From Myotis daubentonii (taxonomy: Eukaryota; Chordata; Mammalia; Chiroptera; Vespertilionidae): a DNA stretch of 64,000 bases. The stretch is from positions 179,866,349 to 179,930,348 of the forward strand of contig NC_081842.1 of the NCBI RefSeq assembly GCF_963259705.1. Reading direction: 5' to 3'. Positions within the stretch are counted from its first letter, which is position 1. The number at the start of each line of letters is the position of its first letter. Below the pieces are notes generated by a model. It was not told where the DNA came from. It made no database searches and saw only the letters and a program-made list of their open reading frames with translations. Positions 47,303 to 59,464 of the stretch are shown here, one piece after another. A program made the position numbers and the translations under genes.

Positions 47303-48869
47303 TTTTATTTTTAATGGAGTAACTTTAAACAAATTGCTTGACACTCACGTCTCAGTTTTCTCATTTATGACATGGAAATGCTCTGCCTGCTGTACAGGGC
47401 TCTGATGAGGAATGATGCGATGTGGTGTACAGAGTGACGTGGCGGCTGAGCTCCGTGCTCAGTGACTGAGGGGTGATGCCATCATAGTTAATTGGAGGTC
47501 CAGAGGGCTCAGACAGTAGCCACTATCTCCCGGACGGGGAGCAGGAGGATGCAGGCAGCTTGGAGAGGGTGCTGTCTGCAGCTCTGGTGTGAGAGCCGTG
47601 TTCATGGGCAGACACACGGTGCTCTGGTCTTTCCTTCGCCTTTCACCCTAAAAGAACTCAAGTTTTGCAAATGCATCCGAGGCCATATTATCAGATGTGC
47701 ACCTAGCAAGCCATTCTCCCGGATACTGACTTTCATAATTCTCAAGACCGAACGCTAACACTTCTTTACCCAAAACCTCTTGATCCTTTGATCTTCTCTC
47801 AGTCCCATGAAATGATTGTCTGCTCCTACTTGCCATAGATGATTTAAAGGGGATTACTGGGCAGCACGCACAGTCCACCTTTAACCTTTCTCTCCCCAAA
47901 CAGCCAGGCTCTTTCTAATAGGAAATTCCCCTGGTCCTCCCATCCCTGGAAAATATCGCTGGAAAGAAAAGAGCTAACTAAGCAAGTTGCTGGGGCAGAG
48001 GCAAGGGGCATCTCAGGTGAGAGGTGGAGGGGATATTTTTAAAGGGAGGCAGGTGAGTCTGGATATACTATATTATCAAGTGAAAGAAAACCCAACTATG
48101 TTGTTAGAGGTAAACAGAAGCACACCTGGCCTGCTTCTTGACAAAGCACTGCTGTGCACGCCATCCTGCGTGACCCTCGAGTCAGCTCTCTGGGAGGATA
48201 AGGCTGCACATGGCTCCAGGATGCTCCCATAGAACAGGCGCAGGGTCTGTGTGGCTTGCTTGTGGTCCCGTGATGGGCAATGGCATGTTAGAGACTGGAC
48301 CCCAGTTTCTTCTGTCATCAAGAGCAAGGACTAAGAAGTAAGACAGACCTGGCATGACGCTCACTCACCTGTTCGCTCTTTGATTCATTCTTCACCGTGC
48401 GTGGCAGGGTGTTCTACGAGTCCCAGAGAATGAACACTGACCATCTCCACTTCCCTGAGTTATCTGACAAATGGCTTCCCGCTGGGCTCAGCCAGTGGGA
48501 GAGTGGAGGATGGGGCAAGGGAAGAAGTAAGGGCACTGCTGCCCCTCGCTCTGCTTTGGTTGAGGCTCTGTCAGTCACTGTGTCTGCTCTGTGGATACAG
48601 GTCCTGCCAGAGGCCCTCCTTTCTTGGCTGCTAGAGTTAGCCACCTCTCCATGGGTGGCCCCTCCTCCTGCATCTGCTCACCTCTCCTCCCTTTCTTGGC
48701 CGAATCAAGGTCTGGTAGCAGCAGCTTCCTGCTTTCACTAATCCCTAGGTCACTTCTTTTTTCCCTGGCTTTTCAGCTTTTCCAATTCCATTGGAAGGGC
48801 TCCCCACATTAAATTACTGCTTAGCATAGCTGGCAAGGGCTTGGTCTGTCTGACTGCCCCTTGACTGGT

Positions 48870-49060
48870 CCTTTGTGTTTGAAACCTGGCTCTACAATGT
48901 ATAAGAAATATAACTTGGGATGAGCTGCTTACCCTCAGAGCCTCTTTGTTCACCCATACACCTGGGATTTTAGAGTTAGAGATGATATACGTACAGGATC
49001 TAACAGAGAGGGCTTTGTACATAGTAGGTATTGACTGAATGGCAAGTCTTAGTTTTGTAT
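48870..49060 (+). mobile_element. MIR SINE
   Basis: ACCTGGCTCTACAATGTATA, CTTACCCTCAGAGCCTC and GGGCTTTGTACATAGTAGGT keep MIR order. Confidence 0.65.
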
Positions 49061-49379
49061 GACAAGTCATTTAGGAAGAGAGTAAAGACTTCTCAAGGAA
49101 GGAACGTGGTCTTTTTTAGTTTTTAACTCCTAGCAGGATGCCACACACTTAATACAGTAAATAAACATAATAAAGCTATTGAGTCTCCCAGCATCATTCC
49201 AAGATTCCTAAAGGAGGATTTAGGAGTTTACTGGATTTTCTAGTGAAGTTCTATCAATATTTTCACACTGGAAGTCCATTTTAGATGTTAATTTGCCACA
49301 AAGTTAATGAACAGAAAATAATGCAGGAACCTTTGGAAGGTACTTGTTACAGTAACAGCATCAGCTTTCTTTTTCTTCT

Positions 49380-49408
49380 TTTTTTTTTTTTTTGAGGGGG
49401 GGGGGGTC
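49380..49408 (+). repeat. Adjoining T run and G run
   Basis: About 14 T, then GAG, then 11 G. It is low-complexity sequence prone to assembly and length error. Confidence 0.9.
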
Positions 49409-49999
49409 CCTGTTTCTTCTCCTTCTCCAGAGTAGTTGCTCAGCAGCTACTGGGCCCTGGCACACATATTACTAGACTGTCCTGCATTGGAACTCCTGGG
49501 GAGTGGCTGGCTGCTCCTTGCTTTGGGGGGTGGAGGGGAGGATTGCAAGGTTGTACAGTCACACTTGCTAAACGTGTAAAAACTCTGGCATGCTTGTCGA
49601 CCATGGGGAAATCCCTACTTGTAAATATTTATGAATTAGGAATCAAATATTAAATATTTACTTCAGCTTCTTGGAATTACAAATGACTTAATAAACCCGA
49701 TGGGGAATTGAAATGGCTTTGGTTTAGAACCAACTCATATATTTGTTTCCCGAACCCCAATCTACTTTTTTAAAGACAGCAGCATGGGAGAGCGCGGGGT
49801 GCCCATGGAAGGAAGGGAGAGCTCGGCTTTTAACTTGGTTTGTTCTTCTAATTTCTCTTTATGCATTAGCTGGCATGTGTTTGGAGTGGACATTCAGGTT
49901 GGACTGTGGGGGAAAAACCCCAGCACTTCAGTGTTGTAGCATTCCATCGCACTATGTAGCACAACCACCCACACATTAGTCCCAAAATACAGGTGCCAA

Positions 50000-50085
50000 G
50001 CCCACCTCCAGCTCCAATGAGTGGGCATCTCCATAGGCGGGGCCTGGGCATCTGTAAGTGTCAGAAGCTTGAATTGAGAACCACT
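50000..50085 (+). mobile_element. MER5-type hAT fragment (right half)
   Basis: CCCACCTCCAGCTCC, CATAGGCGGGGCCTGGGCAT and the terminal TTGAGAACCACTGA mark the right half of an old hAT-Charlie element. Confidence 0.55.
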
Positions 50086-50269
50086 GACAAGTGTCTGTCT
50101 ACCGAGGCTGCTGGGAGAGAATCATGATGTCACAGAGAACACAAAGGCTTCTGGGTAAGACAGGTCCGGGTCTGAATCTCACCTCTGCTAATGAGCAGCT
50201 GCGTACCCTGGAGAAAACTCTTCTCTCTACTTCAGCTTCCTTGTCTTCGTATCAGAGGTACAAGTCCTC

Positions 50270-50715
50270 TCTGTATTCGTTTCCCGAGACTGCTGTAACA
50301 CATACTACCAACTTGGTAACTTAAAAAACAAAACAAATTTACTCTCTTATCTGGAGGCTGGAGTCCAAAATGAGAGTGTCGTCAGGATTGTGCTCCCCGT
50401 GGAAGCTCTAAAGGAGAATCAGCTCCTTGCCTCTTCCAGCTGCTGGTGGCTGTTGGCACTCCTTGGCTAATGGCTGCATCTCTGAGTACCTTGCTGCTCT
50501 GTCTTCACATAGCTTTCTCTTTTGTGTGTCTCTTATAAGGACACTTGTCATTGGATTTAGGACCTACTCAAATAATCCAGGATGAACTCCTCATCTCAAG
50601 ATTCTTCATTACTTTTGCAAAGACCGTTTTTCCAAATACGGTCACATTCACTGGATGCATGGATTAGGACATGCTAGCATCTTTTGGGGGCTGACATTCA
50701 GCCCAGTATATTGTC
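50270..50715 (-). mobile_element. MLT1-like LTR (ERVL-MaLR), reverse orientation
   Basis: GTATTCGTTTCCCGAGACTG, CTGTAACACATACTACCAAC, TTATAAGGACACTTGTCATT, CAAATACGGTCACATTC and TTTTGGGGGCTGACATTCAG are the ordered reverse landmarks of an old mammalian MLT1-type LTR. It is nearly full length. Confidence 0.7.
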
Positions 50716-52633
50716 TAAAGGGCTGTCACTGAAAACAGTTCTGATTGACCAATGCCCATGCCATAAGTTTCCTTCGAACAAGTTACTTTGTGGAGATGTT
50801 GTGGATGATTGAAATTATATAGGCATGTTCCTATGTGACTAGGAATGGGAACCATTCATTAAACAGTAGTTTGTTTTTTTACAAGGTTTTTATTTATACA
50901 TATTACTCATCATATATTCATTAATTCGCTCTTCATTTAAACAGCAGTTTCTTGAGTACCTATCTGCCATGGGCCAGGCACTAGTTAGGCCCTGAGGATA
51001 TAAACCATAAAACAGTTTCTTTCTTGAGACACAAGCTGGTTGTGAGGATAGACAATGAAACACCTATAGTCCATTCCTCATCAAGTAAGGTTTTTACCAG
51101 GGATGAGAGGAACAATAATTACCAGGGAGATTAGAGAAGGCTCCCTGGAAGAAGTGGCATTCAAGCTGGATCATGAACATTGATCAGAAGTTTATTAAAG
51201 AAAAGGAAGCCATGAATGGGCTGCCTGAGATGCTTCACGTATGAGGCATATGGAACCACAGTGTTTGGAGGAATAGGGAGACATTTTAGTATGCTGAAGC
51301 ATGGGACTCGTGTGGGGAGTGGCTGGAATGAGAGACCAATAGGAAACAAAAGCCAGATTTCATTCGATACTCACAAAGGGAAAAATGATTAACCCCATTT
51401 TACTAGGGAGGAAAGATAAATTAACTTTCCCAGCATCACATACCTGGTCAGCCTGAGACCTTGTGCCCAGTGTTCTGCACTTTCTGATAGCAAGAGACCA
51501 GATCCCTCAACACCTTTCTTCCATTGTGTGCAGCTGATTTTTTGCTTATTTGCTGGTCCTTCAGGAGCCCTTTGATGCCTTGTGTCTGACACCCACCCCT
51601 GGCCTGCCTTGCGCCTATTGCCTAAAAGGCTTTGAGCAAATCTTTGTTAGATGAGTTTTACTGCAGCAGAAATTCTGGCATCAAGCAGGAGAGCTGAATA
51701 AGATTCTTTGTGAAGTCCTCCCTGATCTCAAGCTCCTAGATTCAGTTTGCTTACATGGGAAGGTGAGATTTCCTTTTGGGGTCAAAATCCAGGGATACCA
51801 CCTGGGACCTGTTGTTGCTTATTTCCCAGGAGCATAGTATATTTCCACACAGAACATGCTCTCCATCTGTCGCATGCTTTTTTATTTGGTTTACATGTGT
51901 AGATAGATCTATTTACGTTTGCCATCCACAGGAGGTGCTGCTTTTCAATAATTCATAGAAATGCCACGCAAAATTAATCTAGGATGAGAACGTGAACTTG
52001 ACTAAAGCCAAAGCCCTTGCTTGAGAATGTCTTTGTTACTGTCAGCATCTCCTCAGTGTTTCTTAAGTTCAGAATTCTCCTTTAAGAAGAGCCAGATTGA
52101 GGAAATCATTAATCTCTGACAGTTGTGTAGATATAATTAAAGATATATGAATTTAAAAATACCTGCTATCTCAATTTACTTCCTAAAAGAGCTGGGGGGT
52201 GGGGGTGGGGGAGTTCTGTTTAAAATGTCAGATACAGACACATTAGCCTGGGTAGTCAAAGCACTCTGTGTCTGTCACTCATGAAAACTGACAATTAGGT
52301 CCATAAATAGATTTTACAGGCTTCCACACAAGAATGCGCACCCTGCAAGGCTCAGCCGCATGAATATGAGGAGTGTGGAAGGCAGCCGCTGACTCATGGG
52401 AAGGGAGCAGGGAGGAGGTGGTGAATGAGACACTGGGAGCAAATTTACTGCACCTGGGGCCTGGGTGTGGGGTTTGGAGGTGGAGGGGAGGCCATTGATG
52501 TTGGAGAAGGGCATGGTATCTCATCCTGGCTCAGGCACACAGCAGGCACTGGCACTGTCTGCAGTCTCCTCACCTCCCGGGTGTGGGTCTGTTTCCCCAT
52601 CTGCAAAATGAGATCAGTAACAATAGGCTAGAC

Positions 52634-52785
52634 CAGTGGTCAGCAAACTGAGGCTCACAAGCCACATGAGGCTCTTTGGCCCCTTGAGTGTGGCCATGAA
52701 GTTTCAATCGTACTGTACTTGTGCGCCCACATGTGGTATTTTGTGGAAGAGCCACACTCAAGGGGCCGCAGTTTGCCGACCACTG
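52634..52785. mobile_element. Non-autonomous hAT element, 152 bp
   Basis: Inverted ends CAGTGGTCAGCAAACT and (right, reversed) CAGTGGTCGGCAAACT, with inner inverted GGCCCCTTGAGTGTGGC. Flanks GGCTAGAC (52626-52633) and GTCTAGAC (52786-52793) are an 8-bp target duplication with one change. The element's right flank is shared with the next element. Confidence 0.9.
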
Positions 52786-52793
52786 GTCTAGAC

Positions 52794-53015
52794 CAGTGGT
52801 TGTCAATCTTGGCTGCACATTAGAATCACCTGGGAATCTTTTTTAAATCCTGATTTCTGGGCCTCATCCTCGGGAAATTCTGTTTCTTTGTTATGGGGTG
52901 GGGCCACAACATTAGTAACAAAGAAACAGAATTTCCGGAGGATGAGACCCGAAAATCAGGATTTTAAAAAGATTCCCAGGTGATTCTAATGTGCAGCCAA
53001 GGTTGAGAACCACTG
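52794..53015. mobile_element. Near-palindromic hAT-Charlie-type element, 222 bp
   Basis: The left half (CAGTGGTTGTCAATCTTGGC onward) and the right half (GCCAAGGTTGAGAACCACTG) are inverted copies of about 95 bp with only a few differences, around a roughly 30-bp centre (GGGGTGGGGCCACAAC). Flanks GTCTAGAC and GTCTAGTA (53016-53023) agree at 6 of 8. It belongs to an old MER-type group but its arms are unusually well matched. Confidence 0.85.
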
Positions 53016-53629
53016 GTCTAGTAGACTATTCCTACTTCTAAATTGTCAGGAGGATCAACTGAGATTAGAGTCAGACTCCTTAGAAACTGAAAGACCATGC
53101 ACATGTAAGTCATTGGTTTGTTATGATTAAGATCACTGTTGTTGATATTGACAGTGGAGGTGTTGATACATACACCAGGAAGAGATAGGGAAGGTGATCA
53201 GGACACATGTTAAGACCAGGACTTCAGCGGATTAGAGATATGCCAGAGAATAAAACTGGACTTTCCCTCACTTTTGACAGCAGGAAATTCAGCCACAGGA
53301 CTGGATGAGTGAGAGAGAGCCTGGGAAGGTGGGGTCTGGAGATGAGGAGAGCTGCTCTCAATGTCTAGGCTCCACGCTCAGGGGTCTTCACTCTCTAGGG
53401 CTTCAACCTTATTCAAGGCCCATGGCATCTCTGACCCTCAGTTTCCATCTGCACAGGATATGGCACATGATTCTATAATTACCTTCCCCACAGGACTGAT
53501 AGGAAATCAGGTAAAATCACAGACAGGCATTGGAAATTGTAATGAATGCCAATATGAGGTTCATGATTAAAAATATGATCATGATCAGATTGGAAAAGGG
53601 TCAGAGGCAGGTCAGGTACACATCCTCTA

Positions 53630-53840
53630 GTCTGTCACTCATTTGTTCATTGACCTCATTCAATAATCATATGTTTATTTATGTTTCCTGTTACTATACA
53701 CCTCCTACTTATAGAATATAAGTCCTACAAAGGCAAGAATTTGGAGGGGGAGTTATTTTGTTCATTGAGGTGCCTCAAGTGCATAGGAGAGTCCCCAGAC
53801 CCTAGTCAGTGAACTATAGATATTTAGCGAATTAAATCTG
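53630..53840 (+). mobile_element. L2-like LINE 3' fragment
   Basis: CACTCATTTGTTCATTGACC, AATATAAGTCCTACAAAGGC and TGAACTATAGATATTTAGCG show the L2 3' order at low similarity. Confidence 0.5.
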
Positions 53841-54454
53841 TTGTATGTTAGGCATTATGATGAGAGCAGGTGCTGGGGTGCAGAAAGGAAGAGGAGACTA
53901 TTTTTCTTCTTCAGAGTTTATAGTTTGGTATTCCCCCAGCCAGGACCATGATGGTGAAGGCCCTCTCAGGGAGACCCTATTCCTGTTATCCACAATTTTC
54001 CCCTTGTCTAGGGCCAAGAGTATAGGATTGGAGTCTTCAACCCAGACTCCACCATCCAAAGCTGTGATCCAGAGTTAAGTCACTTAATCACTTGTACCCC
54101 CATTTTCTTCTTTTGAAAAACATTGCGAAGATTTCACTATAAATATAATGAAAATTATTGTCACAAAAGGTGGCACTCTGTGAATGACAGGTCCATTCAC
54201 CACCATTCCTTTGCTTTTCTCTCCAACCCTGAAAGGAACGCAGCTTCTTCATGTACCTTGCCTTTGATAATGATTTTTCTTAGCCCCTCCTAGCACTTAA
54301 GAAGTCTAGCATCTTGTCACTACTACACCTGTGGCTGCTACCACTGCTTCTGCCTCTACTGCCACCACTGCCCCCACCATGGCCAGCCTTGCTCTTGCTC
54401 TCTCCCTTTACTCCATGACTGCTATTACCAGTCTACCACCACTGATGTGACCAG

Positions 54455-54568
54455 CTATTGTAAATGATCACTTACTTTATAGGTTTTGCCCAAAGCATTT
54501 TATATACATCACTTCATTGAATCTTCCCAACAGCTCAGTGACAACAGTGGTGTCTTCTTATTCTACAG
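54455..54568 (-). mobile_element. MIR SINE, reverse, left part (split by piggyBac)
   Basis: CAAAGCATTTTATATACATC, ACTTCATTGAATCTTCCCAA and TTATTCTACAG are MIR in reverse. The sequence resumes after the piggyBac-like element with CTAATTTCCCAAGTCACACT (to about 55300), so one MIR was cut at a TTAA. Confidence 0.7.
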
Positions 54569-54572
54569 TTAA

Positions 54573-54731
54573 CACTAGATTGCCCAAGGAAGTCATTTTG
54601 ACTGCTTTTTAATTTCAATTAGAAAAACAATTATGTATATAAGGACACAATGTCTTAGAATTTTGTGACTTTTTGTACAACATATAAATGCGGTTATTAA
54701 TAATTGTAGTTACCTCCCCCCTCCTTCATTT

Positions 54732-54777
<46 letters not shown>

Positions 54778-55239
54778 TATATAGATATATATTATACCTA
54801 TATTGCCCAAAAGCAGTCATTTTGACTGCTTGGGAAATTTTAAATAATCAAATGACTCTTATTATTGAATTGAGTAAATTTCTTATATGACCACTTCAGC
54901 TCTGTATTGAAATAACAGTTTTCATTTTTTTCGATTACCGTCACATGATAACATACAAGTACATGATAAATTGTTGATACTTGATAAGTTGCAGTTGCTC
55001 AATAAGCTAAACTAGTACTTGTTATTCGAATCTTTATGCAGTGATACTTGTTCTAATAAGTTGTTTATTTTATTTCTTTTGCGCCCTAAATTCATGAAAG
55101 AAATGTCGAATAGAAGTGAGTTATTGGAAAAGCTAAGGAACATAAGTGAAGAGTGCTCCGATATTATTCTTTCACAATGCAGTCATTTTGACTGCTTTAG
55201 GGCAATATAGGTATATACTAAGTTTCAGTCTTTCTAGTG
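54573..55239. mobile_element. piggyBac-like non-autonomous element, 667 bp
   Basis: It is bounded by TTAA on both sides (54569-54572 and 55240-55243), the exact piggyBac target duplication. Ends CACTAGATTGCCC and (right, reversed) CACTAGAAAGACTG share CACTAGA. The palindrome GCAGTCATTTTGACTGC appears near the left end (partly, 54589), in the middle (54813) and near the right end (55182). The AT-rich interior holds only a 63-codon frame (55019-55210), with no recognisable transposase domain. Confidence 0.88.
54735..54792 (+). repeat. (AT)n microsatellite inside the piggyBac-like element
   Basis: About 20 AT units followed by interrupted AGATAT units. It is a likely hairpin and polymorphic site. 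Confidence 0.95.
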
Positions 55240-56049
55240 TTAATGATACTTAAGACTCCAAAGGGTTCACTAATTTCCCAAGTCACACTGTGCTTAAAGG
55301 ATGGATGCCAGTGAGGGACACGGCTAGTCCATGAGCTTCTTTAGGGAAAAGAAGGTCTCCTAGCACTCGACACATGCCTCTCACACGTGTGATACTAATG
55401 AAATACTGCCTGGCTGGTGACACCATGCTCAAGCCCACTGTGTTCTGGGATACCTGGAAGGTGGGCCTGCCCTGGTACTCTTGGAGTGTGGAACACATAT
55501 TCCCAGGACTGCAAAGCAATTCCCAGGGACCTTCGCTCCCAGACTCTGTTGGTAGCCTGGTTATGAGGATGGTGTGCTCCTGCCTATTGACCCAGAGGAG
55601 GCGGCTCAGGGGTGCTCTTGATCACATTTCACATGATGGTTCAGGACCTTACAGAGAAGAAGCTGAGCCCCAGTGGTCAGACTGGATGCAAATGTGTCTC
55701 TTAGAGATGCAAATGACTTTCCTACAAAGAGCTCTGGGTAATTGCTGATAGGATGTTTGACTAAAACCACTGACTACTAAAGAAAAGGAGGAAATATTCC
55801 TTTGGGGACTTGCCAGCTAATTAGCAATGCCAGCCCTGCTTGGTGGTCCGCCTGCAAATGGGGGAGACTTGTGGGGTTGGTGCTCAATCTTTATCCAGCT
55901 CTGGGGAGAAGCACCCAGGGCAAGAGCACAGGCCCTGGGCCCTGAGGTTCCCCATTGTATGGCACCCAATGTTGCTAAGAGCTTTCTAAGAGAAACAAAA
56001 CGTGTCTTGGACTGTTTTGCCTAATGATTGAATCGATGTGATTCCAGTC

Positions 56050-56170
56050 TGACAAGCCTGGTTCAAATGTGTCTTCTGCCACAAAAAGCTGTGTGACCTT
56101 GGGTAAGTCATTTAATCTTTCTGAGCCTTGGTTTGCTCATTGGTGCCATGGGAATAGCAATGCTCAGGGA
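56050..56170 (+). mobile_element. MIR SINE
   Basis: GCCTGGTTCAAATGTGTCTT, TGTGTGACCTTGGGTAAGTC and CTGAGCCTTGGTTTGCTC follow MIR closely. Confidence 0.75.
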
Positions 56171-56559
56171 CAAGAGTGGTTGAGTATGAATAGATAGAAG
56201 CTGGCTGGCCTGTTGAGTAGTTTCTCAACCCTGCCCAGTGCATCCTTTCCACCCTCTCTGACATGCATCCCTAGATTATATCTGTTTTGATTGTCGCTTT
56301 CTCTGTTGACTGGCAGAAAACCACCACTTACCTTCTTCCAAATTCTCCTCTCTCTCTCCCCAACCAGTAACTCCCTTAAAGACAATGGCTGCACCTCTTG
56401 TATTTCCATTTGCCCACTGGTTAGATGAGTGATGAATAATGAATAAATGAGTGACTGTCGATGGCCCTGTCATTCCATGCATAAGAGCCACAGTAATATC
56501 TTCATAACATGCTTCTGAATGGCAGCCCACTGATGTGGACCGAGGGGTGATGGGGGAGA

Positions 56560-56690
56560 TGTATAGTGAAATCACTCTGAGCATCAGAAAACCAAGAGCA
56601 CTGATCACCTCAAACCTGTTTTTTGACCTCAGGAGAGTCCCTTACTTCTCTGTGCCTCAGTCTCCTTATCTGTACCAAGGTGGAGAGTTT
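56560..56690 (+). mobile_element. MIR SINE fragment
   Basis: TTTTGACCTCAGGAGAGTCC, TTACTTCTCTGTGCCTCAG and TCTCCTTATCTGTACCAAGG match the MIR core. Confidence 0.7.
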
Positions 56691-57038
56691 TCTGGGCTAT
56701 GAGGTTTTCTGGGCTATGGGGTTTATGTCATTTCATTGACTCTTAACAGTCAGTCTAATTCTTAATAGTTAAGGTCCCAACTTGTGAATTCAAGCTGATT
56801 TAAGCTTGAATTGTGGCTCCACATTTCATTGCTTGGGTGGAGATTATCAGGGATGAGTAGTAGCTTAAGCTGTGCAAACTGAGCCTAAGTTTCATTGTCT
56901 GTTAAATGGATGTGCCAAAAGATTCCCCTCCTCAGGGTTATTGTGAAGATTACACTAGATCATGTATGTGATAACTGGACTGCCTAGCACTCAGTATTCA
57001 CACCCAGGTAGCAGTGGCTTCATCTAATTATAATATCA

Positions 57039-57315
57039 CTAGAGGGCCAGTGCACAGAATCCATGCATTCTGGGGGGTCCCTCAGCCCAGCCTGTGCCCT
57101 ATCGCAGTCTGGGAGCCCTCGGGGATGTCCTACTGCTGTGGAGGCAAGAGAGGCTTTCACCACAGCTGCTGTGCTCACCAGCAGTGAACTCAGCTTCTGG
57201 CTGAGTTGCGCTCCCCCTGTGGGAGCTCACTGACCACCAGGGGGCAGCTCTTGCATCGAGCATCTACCCCTGGTAGTCAGTGAGTGTCATAGCGACCAAT
57301 CATTCATCGGTTGTG
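57039..57315 (-). mobile_element. Helitron, 5'-truncated, reverse orientation
   Basis: CTAG at 57039-57042 with AGAGGGCCAGTGCAC and a degenerate hairpin (GTGCACAGAATCCATGCAT) mark the 3' end on the minus strand. The interior (CTGACCACCAGGGGGCAG) matches the A/D family. The expected TATTATATAGGA end is missing, so the 5' part was lost near 57315. Confidence 0.8.
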
Positions 57316-57834
57316 TTGTCAGCATGTTGTGGGTGGAGGGATGAAGCCTTTGAATGGCTGGGTCTCCTCTGGCGGAGCAGGTCAGCAGGGCTGCTCTGGG
57401 CCAGGCTCTCTGTGCACCAGGGTCATTGCAACTTGTATTACAGAGTGCTTCCAGTCTCTAAGAATGCAGTCAGTCTTGGACAATCAGGGCCACCCTTTCA
57501 GGTTTGCAAACTGGTGCCTTTGTTTTTTTATCACCTCACTCCTTTCTTCCTCAGTATATTAGCAAACAAGAAATGGAGGGCAATGTTTACAAAAAAATCT
57601 GGAAAGCTGTGGAGTCCCTCCAAGACAGTGCTTGATGCCCTGGCCATTTTGAATCGTTCATTCCCACTGCAGGATCCAGAAGATCACTGGGCAGCAGTGA
57701 GCAGAGGGAACAGTTTCTCTTAACACTGGTTAATATCCTTTTCATTGCTTCTTGTGCACTAGGCGCTAGTTTCATTGAGACCCAAGTGAATGACAAATCA
57801 TGCTGCCTTCAGAGGTGTGTCCTTGCTCTGTGAG

Positions 57835-57965
57835 CTTTGCGGTTTCTCACTATCATTCTGCTCACCAGGAACCAACATGTCTTCAAACCTTCCAGAACAT
57901 TCCATGTCCTCTCATTCTTTAGGTCTTTGCACATTTTTGCACATGCTGTTCACTTAGCCTGTGAT

Positions 57966-58023
<58 letters not shown>

Positions 58024-58290
58024 GCTTGCTGGTTAAGACTTAGTTCGGCTCCTCATTCTGGAGTCAGATGCCCTGGCGGGCCAACCCCAGTTTAAATTAG
58101 TAACTTTCCTCTCTCCTCTCTTGGAATCTTCTGCTTCCTTCTCTATAGGCTTCCTGTCACTGTGTTTCAATGACCTCATTACTGGTCTTCCTTTTGTATA
58201 AACTGAGTCTCTCTCCCAAGAATAAGGGCTGAGTCTGTGTTCATTATCTCCCAGCTGCTACTTAACATACTGTGTTGGCTGAATTGTTCA
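57835..58290 (+). mobile_element. L2-like LINE fragment with a (TC)n expansion
   Basis: GGTCTTTGCACATTTTTGC, ACATGCTGTTCACTTAGCCT and, after the repeat, TGCTGGTTAAGACTTAG fit the L2 3' region. The (TC)n run splits it. Confidence 0.5.
57969..58020 (+). repeat. (TC)n microsatellite, 26 units
   Basis: A pure TC run of 52 bp. It gives a poly-Ser-Leu frame that is an artefact. Confidence 0.98.
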
Positions 58291-59464
58291 TGAACCCAAA
58301 GAGGTCCAACAGGGTCCTGGACACAAAGAGCGTCCTACACAGAGAAGGTAGGAACCAAAGGTTACAAAGTTGGCAGAGGCAGTTTTGTCTTGAGCTTCTA
58401 TTACACAGCATCTAAATGTGTACCGTCATCCAGGTGTCAATTATCTGTGGAGTGTTGCTCTCCAAGGTGCTTAATCAAAACCATCTCATTAACCCTCACA
58501 AAAATCTTCCAAGGAAGCAAGAAAGCAGAAAAAACTCATTTTTTGTTCTTTAGCATGAAAAAATGAGACATCAAAGGTGCTGATCCTGCATATTCCGAGG
58601 TTGATGCAATTAGCTCCCTGGCTCTTGGGGGAGTAGGTACAGAATTCACTCTCCTAATTGAGCCCACACCTCCCATTCTCTGCCTGGCATCATTCGGACA
58701 GGTTTTCACCCCCTGTACCCCACATCCCACCTTCCCACTCCCATCTATTTATGACTTGCTGTGTCACATCCAGGCTCACAGATGATTTTAGAAGTGGAGA
58801 GCGCACAAATCCAGTTGAACAATTTAACCAGATTCAAAAGGATTTGGATCATTTGCGTAATTGGGCTAGCAGATGGTGAATGTAGTTCAAAGTACAAAAA
58901 TGTAGACTAATTACAAGGGGAGAAAGTAAGACAATTTATGGTTGAGGAGAGAGATTTGGGAGAAAAGCCATCGAAATCATCATGTCGATGCGTTAGAAGA
59001 GAAGGACAAACAGCATGGCCCTGGGTAATGGAGGCAGAGCACACAGAAGACTGATGACTCCCCAACTGGTTAGAGTACAGGAGAGAGGCCCTGTCTCCCT
59101 GCTAGAGGTGAGAAAGGAAACAGTTGGGGTAGACAATGATCTGGGGAGAATGGTGATTGGTCAGGCAGAGAAGCAGTTATGATCATTTTTTAGGTTCTTA
59201 TTTCACCTGCTTCCTTCTTGACCCCTTGGCAAGAGGTAAGAATCTGTTTCCCCCTGGGCCTCAGTTTCCCCTGCTATATAAGCAGACTAATGCCCACTTT
59301 CCTGCTACATTGATGAATATAGGAGATCGTGGATGTGAGAAAGCATGCATCTTGTTCTAGAAATTCAGGAAATTCAATCTATGAGTATTAGTTTTATATT
59401 CATAATGACCCCTCCCCCCCAAAAAATCCCATGCTTTCAATGAATGGAAATTGGAAAATTGGAA

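Noticed and set aside
55019..55210. 63-codon frame inside the piggyBac-like element as a transposase remnant
   Set aside because: It contains a short helical-looking stretch but none of the DDE-region or cysteine-rich C-terminal features of piggyBac transposases.
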